NCBI GenBank assembly: GCA_964019425.1
Contig: OZ025784.1
Location: forward strand, 186,001 to 250,000
DNA length: 64,000 nucleotides
Reading direction: 5' to 3'
Source of the DNA: Flectonema sp. DT1601
Taxonomy: Eukaryota; Euglenozoa; Diplonemea; Diplonemida; Diplonemidae
Position 1 is the first letter of the stretch. Every line of letters begins with the position of its first letter. The notes beneath the pieces were generated by a model, which saw only the letters and a list, made by a program, of their open reading frames with translations, ran no database searches and was not told where the DNA came from. Both the position numbers and the translations under genes were made by a program. Below, in pieces: positions 1-11,867 of the stretch.

Positions 1-167
1 TCATAAGCATACGAACTCATCGATGCGTCATCTCTTGTTTTGCTTCTTGTCGGTTCTGTCAATCGTGAACATGTACATGGTCGACATCCGACAACCACTA
101 CGACATCATTTTCATCAACTTTTTCTTTCAAATGATTCCACCAACGATCGTTCTTTAGGAGAAGCAT
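1..167 (-). CDS. 5' end of a gene cut by the window edge, product unknown
   Basis: An open frame starts at an ATG whose complement is at 165-167 and stays open for 55 codons to base 1, so the gene continues outside the window. The visible peptide begins MLLLKNDRWW and contains a run of five valines followed by GCRPCTC, then a charged Thr/Arg/Ser-rich stretch. I recognise no family. Support comes from the absence of stops, its position as the next minus-strand gene in the unidirectional series, and its non-low-complexity composition. The 262 bases between it and the next gene are A/T-rich with homopolymer runs, which fits an intergenic spacer here. Confidence 0.45.
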   Translation of the reverse strand, partial: MLLLKNDRWWNHLKEKVDENDVVVVVGCRPCTCSRLTEPTRSKTRDDASMSSYAY

Positions 168-429
168 ATTTATAAAGGAGGTCTTTTTAGAAAAAAGAAA
201 AAACTTTTTTAAAAAAATGTATCAACTGGGAATCTTAACACACATTTTTTATGACGCGTGTTGGTTTTTTCTTTCTTTCCTGTTGGTGAGAAATCGTTAT
301 ATAAGAAAAACGCAAAATAGAACAACAGAACAAAGTGAAGGTCAGGGTTGTGTAAATATCGGAAAGAAAAAAACTTCAAAAAAAAAAAAAAAAAAAAATC
401 GAACGATCTTTTTTTTTAAAGGATCACAT

Positions 430-1440
430 CTATGTATTAAATTTTTTAAAAAATTCTTTTGCTGATGCCGCTCTCTTTTGTTCTTCTGTTGATGCAAACG
501 GAAATTCATCAAAAGAAGAATAGTCAAAATCACTTTTAAGTTTTGGAACAATCGGAGGAGAGAGCGACTGAGTGATCAGCTGATCCCATTCAATTGCCGT
601 AAAGAACTTATGTTTTTTTATATCATCAATACCTCGTTTGTGTGATCCTAATCGTTTGACTGGATCAGGTACAAGCAACGAACTAATAAACTCGACAGAA
701 GTGGTATCAAACGTATTGGGATACGTTACAACTGCTGCATTTGCTAGTTCGATAGTTTTCATCGGTGATTCACTGTAGAAAGGTGGATAGCCTTGAAGCA
801 ATTCAAAAGTAACGACACCAAATGACCACCAATCAACAGCAGTGGTATACCCGTCACAATTTTGAACTATTTCTGGAGCCATGTACTCTGGTTTACCAAC
901 TATTGAATAAGTCCTCGCGTGAACTCTCTTTGCCATGAACGGATCTGCGAGCTTCAAGTTCCCCTGTTCAGTGAGAAGCATTGACTCAGGTCTCAAGTCT
1001 CTGTATAATATTTGATTTTTATGACAATGACTGAGAGCTAGGAGGACTTGTCCCATATAAAACATCGTCACATCAAGTGATAACGTTCCCAGTGGTGATC
1101 CAGTTTTTTCAGATCTCGCATAAGTCAACAGCTCACCCCCTGGACAGTATTCATGAACGTAGTATTCAGCGATTGAATCACTGAACATTCCATCACAGCT
1201 TGCTAAAAACTTACAGGTGTACACCGACAACAGTTCTAACAGGTTTCTTACCCCTCCTAACGTACCCTCATTAGTCTCAGAAATCCATTCTCTGTCTATG
1301 ACTCGAATCGCCTTGGGTTTTTCTTCTTCTTTGTCACGTGTAAGCCACACACAAGTGCCTTGCCCTCTTCCAATAACTCTTAGCCAATCATATCTCTGTC
1401 TGTCAAGAGTAGCAAATGTGGGAGCGTTCATAACCCCCAC
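430..1440 (-). CDS. AGC-family (PKA-like) pseudokinase
   Basis: A 336-residue single-exon protein that is almost entirely kinase domain with the layout of the PKA catalytic subunit. It has a glycine loop (IGRGQGT, about residues 23-29), YRDLRPES where PKA has YRDLKPEN, LADPFMAKRV where PKA has TDFGFAKRV, GKPEYMAPE, DWWSFGV, and a PKA-like end of domain (DPVKRLGSHKRGIDDIKKHKFF) followed by a short Phe-rich C-tail. Several catalytic positions are replaced: the beta-3 lysine is Arg (KAIRVI), the alpha-C glutamate position reads Val, the catalytic-loop Lys is Arg and Asn is Ser, and DFG is DPF. The HRD Asp and the DFG Asp remain. Family membership is clear. Loss of activity is inferred from the substitutions; a scaffold or allosteric role is possible. 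No regulatory domain is fused. Confidence 0.85.
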   Translation of the reverse strand: MGVMNAPTFATLDRQRYDWLRVIGRGQGTCVWLTRDKEEEKPKAIRVIDREWISETNEGTLGGVRNLLELLSVYTCKFLASCDGMFSDSIAEYYVHEYCPGGELLTYARSEKTGSPLGTLSLDVTMFYMGQVLLALSHCHKNQILYRDLRPESMLLTEQGNLKLADPFMAKRVHARTYSIVGKPEYMAPEIVQNCDGYTTAVDWWSFGVVTFELLQGYPPFYSESPMKTIELANAAVVTYPNTFDTTSVEFISSLLVPDPVKRLGSHKRGIDDIKKHKFFTAIEWDQLITQSLSPPIVPKLKSDFDYSSFDEFPFASTEEQKRAASAKEFFKKFNT

Positions 1441-1587
1441 TCTGTAGTGTAAATGTATTTTTTTTTTTTTTTTTTTTCAAGATAAAGAAATCCTTAAGAA
1501 AAAAATACTAGACAAAGAAAAAATTCTCAGAAGAGAATTTTTTTGAACAAAAACAGTTTGTAAAAACTGCATAATTAGAGATATTTC

Positions 1588-3926
1588 TTATGTGTAATAT
1601 AACCCATCATCATCTGTGTAATGTGATTCGTCAGTGACATAGCGGTCATCCATAGTTTTTCTCTCTCCGACAAGAACCTGAAGCCTCTCAACAGCACTGT
1701 CATAACCATATATTTTTGTGAATCTACGAAACTCTTCCTTTGCATCTTCAAATTTTCTTGAGGCGAATGCTTCATGACCTTTTAAATAGTGTTGTAGCTT
1801 AACTTCTTGAGGTGAATGCTTTGTTAGTTTTAATCCAATTAATTCGTATATTGTTGTCACAGGTGAATCTGGATCCTCTGAAGTAGTGATTAGCTCTAAT
1901 GGTTTGAATGAAAATTCACTAACACGAGACTTGATGAATGAATCACAGAGAACTCCAGCTGCGCAAGAATACAAACTTTGAAAAAACACCATCCTGGATC
2001 CCAATTCCAGGGGATGACCATATGTCGCAGATGCTCGAAAATTGACTGGGGTGGGTGCTTCAGACTGTTTTTTTTTTTTTTTTCTCTCTCCCCCCATCCC
2101 AAGAAAAAAATACTACACACCTCTTCAGAAGAAGCTGCACTTTGACATTCGTTGTGAGTCTGGTACTGCTGAGGATTAATGTTACTACCAATATTGCCTG
2201 ATATGGTCCGACCATATGTAATCGCACAGGCTACCTGAATGTTACTAACTCTGCAATTCAACTGTTGAACGTACATCACGACGTCAATGGCGGATTTGCA
2301 AGCGAGGGTTGATTCGGAGTAGCCTGCATGTGAACTTGAAAAGGAACAAATCATTCTATCACCTTCTATTTGATGAACCAATCCACAGTGAAGGATGGTC
2401 ATGTCTTCTAACAGGCAGACATATTTTGTGAAACAGCCGACGTCTCTGTCTTCTAACTGATGGATCCACAGTAGATTGTATGTAGCAATTGCTCTGTATA
2501 TTTCTTTCATTCCAAGAGCTGTACGAACCTTCATCAGTATGATAGGTTTTGATTCCTGAGAATCAGTTTGTTTTAGTAAAGGTCCAAGAGAATAATCATA
2601 CTCTTTGTGATGCTTTGGAAGCCTATTCATCACTCGATGCATATCACACTCACCGTTTTCATCCGGAGTATACCTATGCGGGAATAACGTTGGAGGCAAT
2701 GCCGGTGCGACAATTTTCAAAGCGGCAGCACACTTCATAAGAGTGAGCTCCAACTTAGTCAACACCTGAGCTGAAGGAGGTAGGGGAATACAAAGATGAA
2801 AATCTGAAAAATGGTTCGTATATTCCACGATTCTATTGAATATATTTGCCATTTCCTGTACCTCAGTTTTAATCGTTGACTCTAAGTCTGCTGACTGCCC
2901 CCTAGAGTATATAATACAAGCTTGTAGAAATGCGAAACATGCACAAGCACCAATTAATGAAGCGCACAGTCTTTTTGTAACGCTGGCGGTCTCCTCTGAA
3001 TCTGAAATCCTTTCTTGAATGCGTGCGATGTATTTTGGTAACGTCGAAACGATGCTTTCTTTTAAAAGCGTTGTGCTGTGTGATTTATTTCCTATGACTG
3101 CCCCACGACTGAGATGAAATCCAGACGTTCCCCAATGACTGCTGAGAGCCTCCCATTGAGAACTTTGCTTTGTCACGTCAATAAAATCTTTGTGATCTGC
3201 CGGCAATGTGCCATCAGTTATTCTCGTTAACAAAGCAAGTCTGCTTGTCAAAGTATTTCTCAACGTGATCGTATCACTGTAAAAAGTACTGTTTTGAGTT
3301 GAATTCATCGAAGCTGCCAGTAATTTTAATTCCAATGCTTCAAGCAGTCTTAATGTTGCTATTCCTATGTTTAATCCAACCGTGGAGAGCTGTAGTGGAG
3401 CTCTTTTAAAACGAGGGGCTGATGTTCCTCTGAGAGAACTGATCACGGAGGCGCTCACTGAAGATATTTGAGTTGAAAAGATCGTCATGACTCTGTCTTG
3501 ACCTACTGTTGCCCAATTCAAGAGCGATCTTTCGTATGAAAATTCTTTCCCACTGAAGACTTCAATGAAATTTTTAAAACCCAATTCAGTTCCATAAGTG
3601 TAATAAATATCCTGAACGGTGTGAATCGTCTCATCAGTTCGTTTACGAAGTCTCTCCAGGTTTGTTTTATTTTCATATCCCGCGAGTTGTCTTATGGATT
3701 CTTGCCTCTCAGCATCCAACTGTTTTATGAGTTCAAGAGCTTTTTCAGTGTGTACGGAGTGGATAGTTAGAGCTTCATAGTATGCCATTTCTTCGTTCTT
3801 ATCATCCCAGGTAACGACAGCCACGAGTATCAATAACACTACCAATCCAACAGATAGCAATCCCTGTCTGCCGACAACTGGAAGCTCGCGAACGATTTCA
3901 TTGACTTTCTTGCTGGCACGAAACAT
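1588..3926 (-). CDS. NIT-sensor membrane protein with class III nucleotide cyclase-like domain
   Basis: Two exons (2121-3926 and 1588-2064) joined across a 56-bp intron (2065-2120, GTGTGT...ACAG) give 760 residues. The start at 3926 (MFRASKK) is preferred over an upstream ATG at 4028 because the intervening residues look like untranslated A/T-rich sequence. TM1 is at about residues 22-40. An extracellular domain with LIKQLDAERQESIRQL resembles the nitrate/nitrite-sensing NIT domain. TM2 is at about 318-342, then a linker, then a class III cyclase-like region containing GDRMICSF, AITYGRTISGNIGS and, in exon 2, GHPLELGSRM, the counterpart of GDxVNxASR. The first metal-binding aspartate of the family is not evident where PIILMKVRT aligns, so catalysis is doubtful. 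NIT-cyclase receptors are known in bacteria and some protists. The intron joins the cyclase domain seamlessly, which supports the model. Confidence 0.75.
2065..2120 (-). other. intron within the cyclase-like domain
   Basis: This 56-bp intron begins GTGTGT and ends in a run of 14 A followed by CAG on the coding strand. Removing it restores the class III cyclase homology between exon 1 and exon 2. The A-tract stands where most eukaryotes have a pyrimidine tract. Confidence 0.8.
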
Positions 3927-4746
3927 TTTAAGAATCTGATGATAACAAAAGAAAAGGTTGTTTCTTTGATTATAATTTTTTTTATTCTTTAAGTGATTCA
4001 AAATGTTAAAAAAGGAAAAAAAAAACACACCCCTGAGTGTTTTGTAAGAAGGATATAAAAGAAAAAAAAAAAACTAAAGCAGAAGAAAAAGATGGTTTAA
4101 AAAAAAAATATATATAACGAGAATTTTTTTCGGAGACCCGTTTTGTGAACTGCTGTTGTTGTTTTATTTCTTCAGAAACGAAACGACCACACCTAAAGCG
4201 CATAAAAAGAGATGGGTAAACTAGAGTACTAAAACTCTGTTGAAAATGCCCTAAACACAACCTACCAGGGAGGAAATTTTCTCTTACTCGGATTCTGGAA
4301 AGGATGCCTTTCCACCATTAGGTGGATTTTGGGGAAAATGAGAGAAAAAAAAAAGAGAAAAAAAAAACTGAGCAAGTACTGTACAAAAGCTGTCAACCCA
4401 TACTATGTATTAACTTTTTTTCCTCAGGGCAAGTTTTGGTTTTTTTTTTTTTTTTTTTTTTTGTAATTGGTTTCACCTTCCCTCCCTTCTATTTTTTTTT
4501 TTTTTCTTTTTTTTCTCATGCCTCTCGCTGCCTTTGTTTCTTTGCAAGCTTCTACAAACACGGAGTGGGTGTACAATACCACCACCACTACTTGTTGACT
4601 TGACTCGTATTGCCTAACCAGTAAGACAAAATATTTTATTTGGTTCTGCTGATCGCAAAAAGAATCGAGTCAGAGAATACATAAAAAAACAAAAAACAAA
4701 AAGAAATCCTCACACTGTCACTCACACTCATGATTGATTATTTTTC
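3927..4746. other. intergenic spacer with tandem hairpins
   Basis: I see no convincing gene here. Homopolymer runs of T or A reach over 20 bases near 4440. At 4297-4326 two perfect hairpins share three bases: GGAAAGG/CCTTTCC (4297-4313) and TCCACC/GGTGGA (4311-4326). The bases just before 4747 are the 3' flank of the first AAC gene. Confidence 0.6.
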
Positions 4747-5868
4747 TTACTTAATGTAAGCCTGGGCAGTGTCGTACAACACCAATACAAGAGCGGCACC
4801 AACGGTACGGAGAACGTTAGCTCCCGCACCCTTGAACATGGCACCAAGACCTTCGTTCTTCATGATCTTAGAGAAGCAGTCAACAGATCCCTTGTACATC
4901 CACTCCTCCTTTGGCTTCTCAGACTGCATCTGGAGACGACGACGGACGGTGTCAAATGGGTATGATGTGTATCCGGCAGCGATGGCGGCGGTCTGTTTTT
5001 TTTATTGTTTTTCATTTTTTTCAATATTAATATCAAAGCTCCCACTCCCATGCTTGCTTGGTCAATAACCCAACGAGAACAACAAAACAAAACGAAACAA
5101 AATAAATTACATACCTGGGCAACAGCGAACTTGGAAGCAAATCCCATGAGACCGAGGTCCTTTGCGTATGGGTTCTTAGTCTTCAGGGTGTCGAAGATTC
5201 CGAAGTAGGTCTGTAGTTGGATTTGATTAGTTTATCTTCACAACTTCCTAAATAACGAAATAATTTTGATATCGCGTGTGTGAAATAAATAATAAAATAA
5301 AAACACATACACCACGGTATGGGATGATACCAACAACAGAGACTCCGAATCCGTTGTAAAGTCCGAGGACTCCCTTTGGTCCTCTGGCGGTCTTTCTCAG
5401 ACAGTCACCGAGACCGTCGAAGTCACGGGCACCTGAACCAACGTCACTGGCAAGACGTGTACGGGCGTAGTCAAGTGGGTACACAATGCAAAGGGAACCG
5501 GCTCCGGCAAGACCTCCGGAGGCCATGTTCACGGCGAAGAATGACCAGAACTCAGTGTTTGGGCTGTATGCTGGGAAGAGAGTCTTGATCAAATCCTTGA
5601 AGGCGAAGTTGAACGCCTGAGTTGGGAAGTATCTGATGATGTTGGTAAAGTTTCCACGCCAGAAAGCTCCGAGTCCCTGCTCAGAGTAGATACGGCTGAA
5701 GCAGTTTCCGATACCGGTGTAACGTGGAACCTCCCCAGAGATGATCTTTGGGTTGGCATCCTGGGTCTGGATGACAAGCTTCACACGCTCGATAGGAGCA
5801 GTGCAGGTCTTGGCGATCGAAGCGGAGGTTCCTCCGATAAGGAAATCGGTAAGAAAGGATGATGGCAT
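4747..5868 (-). CDS. mitochondrial ADP/ATP carrier, array copy 1
   Basis: Three exons (5311-5868, 5115-5210, 4747-4992) give 299 residues, the normal length for ADP/ATP carriers of the inner mitochondrial membrane, which exchange cytosolic ADP for matrix ATP. The three carrier repeats carry [17 protein letters not shown] and [31 protein letters not shown] in exon 1 is very close to the family sequence. The diagnostic RRRMMM is RRRLQM here. Intron 1 (5211-5310) is 100 bp and intron 2 (4993-5114) is 122 bp with only about three AAAAC units. Upstream, a 5'-UTR intron is predicted at 5887-5930 (GTATTG...TTCAG, pyrimidine-rich). This is one of five copies whose exons and introns are almost identical; its 5' flank resembles that of copy 5. 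Confidence 0.93.
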
Positions 5869-6563
5869 TTTATTCGAGATGAAATACTGAAGGGAGGAGA
5901 GAGAAAAGAAATTATTCAAAAAAACAATACCTAACTTTCATTGACAGGCTCCAACCACTACGATCTATTTCCTCCCATTGTTATATTTGTGCATCTGTTA
6001 CATATCAATAAGTTGAAACAAACTAATTTAGTATCAAGTGAAGCTTAAAAGGTTTTTTTTTTTTTTTTTTTGATTATGGGAAGAAAACAAAAGAAAGAGA
6101 TGGGAAAATAAATCACGAGCAACCGCTGAATGCAGCGGCTCGGCAGAAAAATGAGAACTGACAAAGGAAGGAAAAAAAATATGCAATAAAAAATATCAAG
6201 GGGAAACTGCTACTCATAAATGGGACCTGAGGGTGAGACACCGTTCTAACGTTAATGCTAGCTTCGGCTACCGCTGGTGTTGTACAAGAGAATGAGTAGC
6301 GTCAGGGAAATAAGCTTTCAGTTCTTCCATTTTTTTTTTTTTTCTTTTTTTTTCCACTTCCTCACCACTTACTAAAATAGAACTTGTTTTCCTGCTTTTC
6401 GAATGGCTGCAAAGAACTGAAAGCATTCCATAAAATAAAAAATAAAAACAAAAATAAAACATGACACTCATACTTGGTTCTTTATAAAAGTTTCTCTTCC
6501 TCACCATACTTATCGCTATTCATCATCACACACATCGCTTAAGTCTGATCACATAAAGCCTAC
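5869..6563. other. spacer between AAC copies 1 and 2
   Basis: Non-coding. It begins with the copy 1 leader and probable 5'-UTR intron (5887-5930). A perfect hairpin CCGCTG/CAGCGG lies near 6125-6140. The last about 55 bases (from about 6510) are nearly identical to the bases preceding copy 3 (10098-10151), so homogenisation of copies 2 and 3 extends into the shared 3' flank. The rest is A/T-rich with T-runs. Confidence 0.6.
5887..5930 (-). other. predicted 5'-UTR intron of AAC copy 1
   Basis: On the coding strand it begins GTATTG and ends in a pyrimidine-rich CTCCTCCCTTCAG, 18 bases before the ATG. All five AAC copies are identical from this CAG to the ATG and mostly diverge immediately upstream. 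Counterparts are 7873-7938, 11331-11378 (donor uncertain), 13007-13055 and 14584-14628. A trans-splice acceptor is the alternative reading. Confidence 0.55.
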
Positions 6564-7854
6564 TTACTTAATGTAAGCCTGGGCAGTGTCGTACAACACC
6601 AATACAAGAGCGGCACCAACGGTACGGAGAACGTTAGCTCCCGCACCCTTGAACATGGCACCAAGACCTTCGTTCTTCATGATCTTAGAGAAGCAGTCAA
6701 CAGATCCCTTGTACATCCACTCCTCCTTTGGCTTCTCAGACTGCATCTGGAGACGACGACGGACGGTGTCAAATGGGTATGATGTGTATCCGGCAGCGAT
6801 GGCGGCGGTCTGTTTTTTTTATTGTTTTCATTTTTTTCAATATTAATATCAAAGCTCCCACTCCCATGCTTGCTTGGTCAATAACCCAACGAGAATAACA
6901 AAACAAAACAAAACAAAACAAAACAAAACAAAACAAAACAAAACAAAACAAAACAAAACAAAACAAAACAAAACAAAACAAAACAAAACAAAACAAAACA
7001 AAACAAAACAAAACAAAACAAAACAAAACAAAACAAAACAAAACAAAACAAAACAAAACAAAACAAAACAAAACAAAACAAAATAAAATAAATTACATAC
7101 CTGGGCAACAGCGAACTTGGAAGCAAATCCCATGAGACCGAGGTCCTTTGCGTATGGGTTCTTAGTCTTCAGGGTGTCGAAGATTCCGAAGTAGGTCTGT
7201 AGTTGGATTTGATTAGTTTGTCTTCACAACTTCCTAAATAACGAAATAATTTTGATATCGCGTGTGAGAAATAAATAATAAAATAAAAACACATACACCA
7301 CGGTATGGGATGATACCAACAACAGAGACTCCGAATCCGTTGTAAAGTCCGAGGACTCCCTTTGGTCCTCTGGCGGTCTTTCTCAGACAGTCACCGAGAC
7401 CGTCGAAGTCACGGGCACCTGAACCAACGTCACTGGCAAGACGTGTACGGGCGTAGTCAAGTGGGTACACAATGCAAAGGGAACCGGCTCCAGCAAGACC
7501 TCCGGAGGCCATGTTCACGGCGAAGAATGACCAGAACTCAGTGTTTGGGCTGTATGCTGGGAAGAGAGTCTTGATCAAATCCTTGAAGGCGAAGTTGAAC
7601 GCCTGAGTTGGGAAGTATCTGATGATGTTGGTAAAGTTTCCACGCCAGAAAGCTCCGAGTCCCTGCTCAGAGTAGATACGGCTGAAGCAGTTTCCGATAC
7701 CGGTGTAACGTGGAACCTCCCCAGAGATGATCTTTGGGTTGGCATCCTGGGTCTGGATGACAAGCTTCACACGCTCGATAGGAGCAGTGCAGGTCTTGGC
7801 GATCGAAGCGGAGGTTCCTCCGATAAGGAAATCGGTAAGAAAGGATGATGGCAT
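6564..7854 (-). CDS. mitochondrial ADP/ATP carrier, array copy 2 (expanded intron)
   Basis: Exons 7297-7854, 7101-7196 and 6564-6809 encode what reads as the same 299-residue carrier as copy 1; differences in exon 1 look synonymous. Intron 1 (7197-7296) keeps its 100 bp, but intron 2 (6810-7100) has grown to 291 bp because of a near-perfect AAAAC array. A 5'-UTR intron is predicted at 7873-7938 (GTATTG...CTCAG), with a leader unrelated to those of the other copies upstream of the acceptor. The 3' flank matches copy 3. The RRRLQM variant of the family signature is again present. The gene is followed on the same strand by copy 1 and preceded by alpha-tubulin. Confidence 0.93.
6895..7090. repeat. 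(AAAAC)n array in intron 2 of AAC copy 2
   Basis: About 37 nearly perfect AAAAC units (TTTTG-type on the coding strand) fill this intron. The orthologous intron has roughly 3-4 units in copies 1 and 4 and about 10-12 in copies 3 and 5, with occasional AAAAT variants. All long open frames crossing it are artefacts of the repeat. Confidence 0.97.
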
Positions 7855-8084
7855 TTTATTCGAGATGAAATACTGAGGAGGAGAGGAATAACTAAATTTA
7901 ATTTATTATCAACAACTCAAACAGACAACTCCCAATACCTTCGACACGACGCGTCAAAATAAAACAACCCAGTGTTCGCAAGTACCTGAATACAAGCAAC
8001 AGACTGTGGCGGAAAAAAAAAAATAAAAAATAAATTAAAAAGTCCCGTAAAGAATATTTCATTTCGTTGTTTACAATTCATTGT

Positions 8085-10151
<2,067 letters not shown>

Positions 10152-11312
10152 TTACTTGATGTAAGCCTGGGCAGTGTCGTACAACACCAATACAAGAGCG
10201 GCACCAACGGTACGGAGAACGTTAGCTCCCGCACCCTTGAACATGGCACCAAGACCTTCGTTCTTCATGATCTTAGAGAAGCAGTCAACAGATCCCTTGT
10301 ACATCCACTCCTCCTTTGGCTTCTCAGACTGCATCTGGAGACGACGACGGACGGTGTCAAATGGGTATGATGTGTATCCGGCAGCGATGGCGGCGGTCTG
10401 TTTTTTTTATTGTTTTCATTTTTTTCAATATTAATATCAAAGCTCCCACTCCCATGCTTGCTTGGTCAATAACCCAACGAGAACAACAAAACAAAACAAA
10501 ACAAAACAAAATAAAACAAAACAAAACAAAACAAAACAAAACAAAATAAATTACATACCTGGGCAACAGCGAACTTGGAAGCAAATCCCATGAGACCGAG
10601 GTCCTTTGCGTATGGGTTCTTAGTCTTCAGGGTGTCGAAGATTCCGAAGTAGGTCTGTAGTTGGATTTGATTAGTTTATCTTCACAACTTCCTAAATAAC
10701 GAAATAATTTTGATATCGCGTGTGAGAAATAAATAATAAAATAAAAACACATACACCACGGTATGGGATGATACCAACAACAGAGACTCCGAATCCGTTG
10801 TAAAGTCCGAGGACTCCCTTTGGTCCTCTGGCGGTCTTTCTCAGACAGTCACCGAGACCGTCGAAGTCACGGGCACCTGAACCAACGTCACTGGCAAGAC
10901 GTGTACGGGCGTAGTCAAGTGGGTACACAATGCAAAGGGAACCGGCTCCAGCAAGACCTCCGGAGGCCATGTTCACGGCGAAGAATGACCAGAACTCAGT
11001 GTTTGGGCTGTATGCTGGGAAGAGAGTCTTGATCAAATCCTTGAAGGCGAAGTTGAACGCCTGAGTTGGGAAGTATCTGATGATGTTGGTAAAGTTTCCA
11101 CGCCAGAAAGCTCCGAGTCCCTGCTCAGAGTAGATACGGCTGAAGCAGTTTCCGATACCGGTGTAACGTGGAACCTCCCCAGAGATGATCTTTGGGTTGG
11201 CATCCTGGGTCTGGATGACAAGCTTCACACGCTCGATAGGAGCAGTGCAGGTCTTGGCGATCGAAGCGGAGGTTCCTCCGATAAGGAAATCGGTAAGAAA
11301 GGATGATGGCAT
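10152..11312 (-). CDS. mitochondrial ADP/ATP carrier, array copy 3
   Basis: Exons 10755-11312, 10559-10654 and 10152-10397 encode the 299-residue carrier. Intron 1 is 100 bp (10655-10754). Intron 2 is 161 bp (10398-10558) with about ten AAAAC units interrupted by AAAAT. The final isoleucine codon is ATC, as in copy 5, against ATT in copies 1, 2 and 4. A 5'-UTR intron may run 11331-11378 (GTAGTT...TTCAG); the donor is less certain than in copies 1, 2, 4 and 5. Sequence identity to the other copies stops at the acceptor on the 5' side, while the 3' flank is shared with copy 2. RRRLQM replaces RRRMMM. Confidence 0.93.
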
Positions 11313-11867
11313 TTTATTCGAGATGAAATACTGAAGAAAAAGATAAACTTGATACCATAATAAGAAACTTTAAACTACCTAAAACAATAACAGAGCTCAT
11401 CCACCACCAACACCCCCCATTGATAATTCCCATACCTACTATCAATACGGACACACTACAGGTTGAACGCTCCATGCCCCCATAGGCCGTTTAGGGAGTA
11501 ACTTGAGTCGAATATGGGGAGTCGGGAACCAGGTTGAGCACCCCATCTCCTGTAGCCCGTTACACTTCTTTACATAAACAAGACATATCACGATGAACAC
11601 CAGCAATCTCAAACACTTATTAAATTATCACAACCTGCTTGTGTAGAATATAATTAAATAATACGAAACGACATTAAAAAAAACAAATATTTCTTTTTGA
11701 TATCTCTGCCTGTTTCATGAAGTTGGTCTGCAGCTACGACTAAAAGAGAATAGAGTAAAGAGAAGAGAGCTAACCTAACGACTAATTGCAATTCATCAAA
11801 CTGGCGGGTACTACACAACGGGTATAGACTTCACCTTTATAATTGACGTATGCCTTGGAAAGCCTAC
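11313..11867. other. spacer between AAC copies 3 and 4
   Basis: Contains the copy 3 leader region and a GC-richer, potentially structured stretch at 11450-11570 that is listed separately. The remainder is A/T-rich without recognisable genes. Confidence 0.55.
11450..11570. ncRNA. candidate structured RNA (unassigned)
   Basis: This GC-richer island stands out in A/T-rich spacer. CTACAGG (11456-11462) pairs with CCTGTAG (11549-11555), and CCCCATA (11478-11484) pairs with TATGGGG (11513-11519), giving nested stems. Two imperfect direct repeats beginning AGGTTGA lie at about 11460 and 11531. It matches no tRNA, U snRNA or SL RNA that I can recognise. Strand is undetermined. Confidence 0.3.

Noticed and set aside
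6769-7133. Overlapping minus-strand and plus-strand frames coding CFVLF or KTKQN repeats
   Set aside because: They are translations of the AAAAC microsatellite in an AAC intron.
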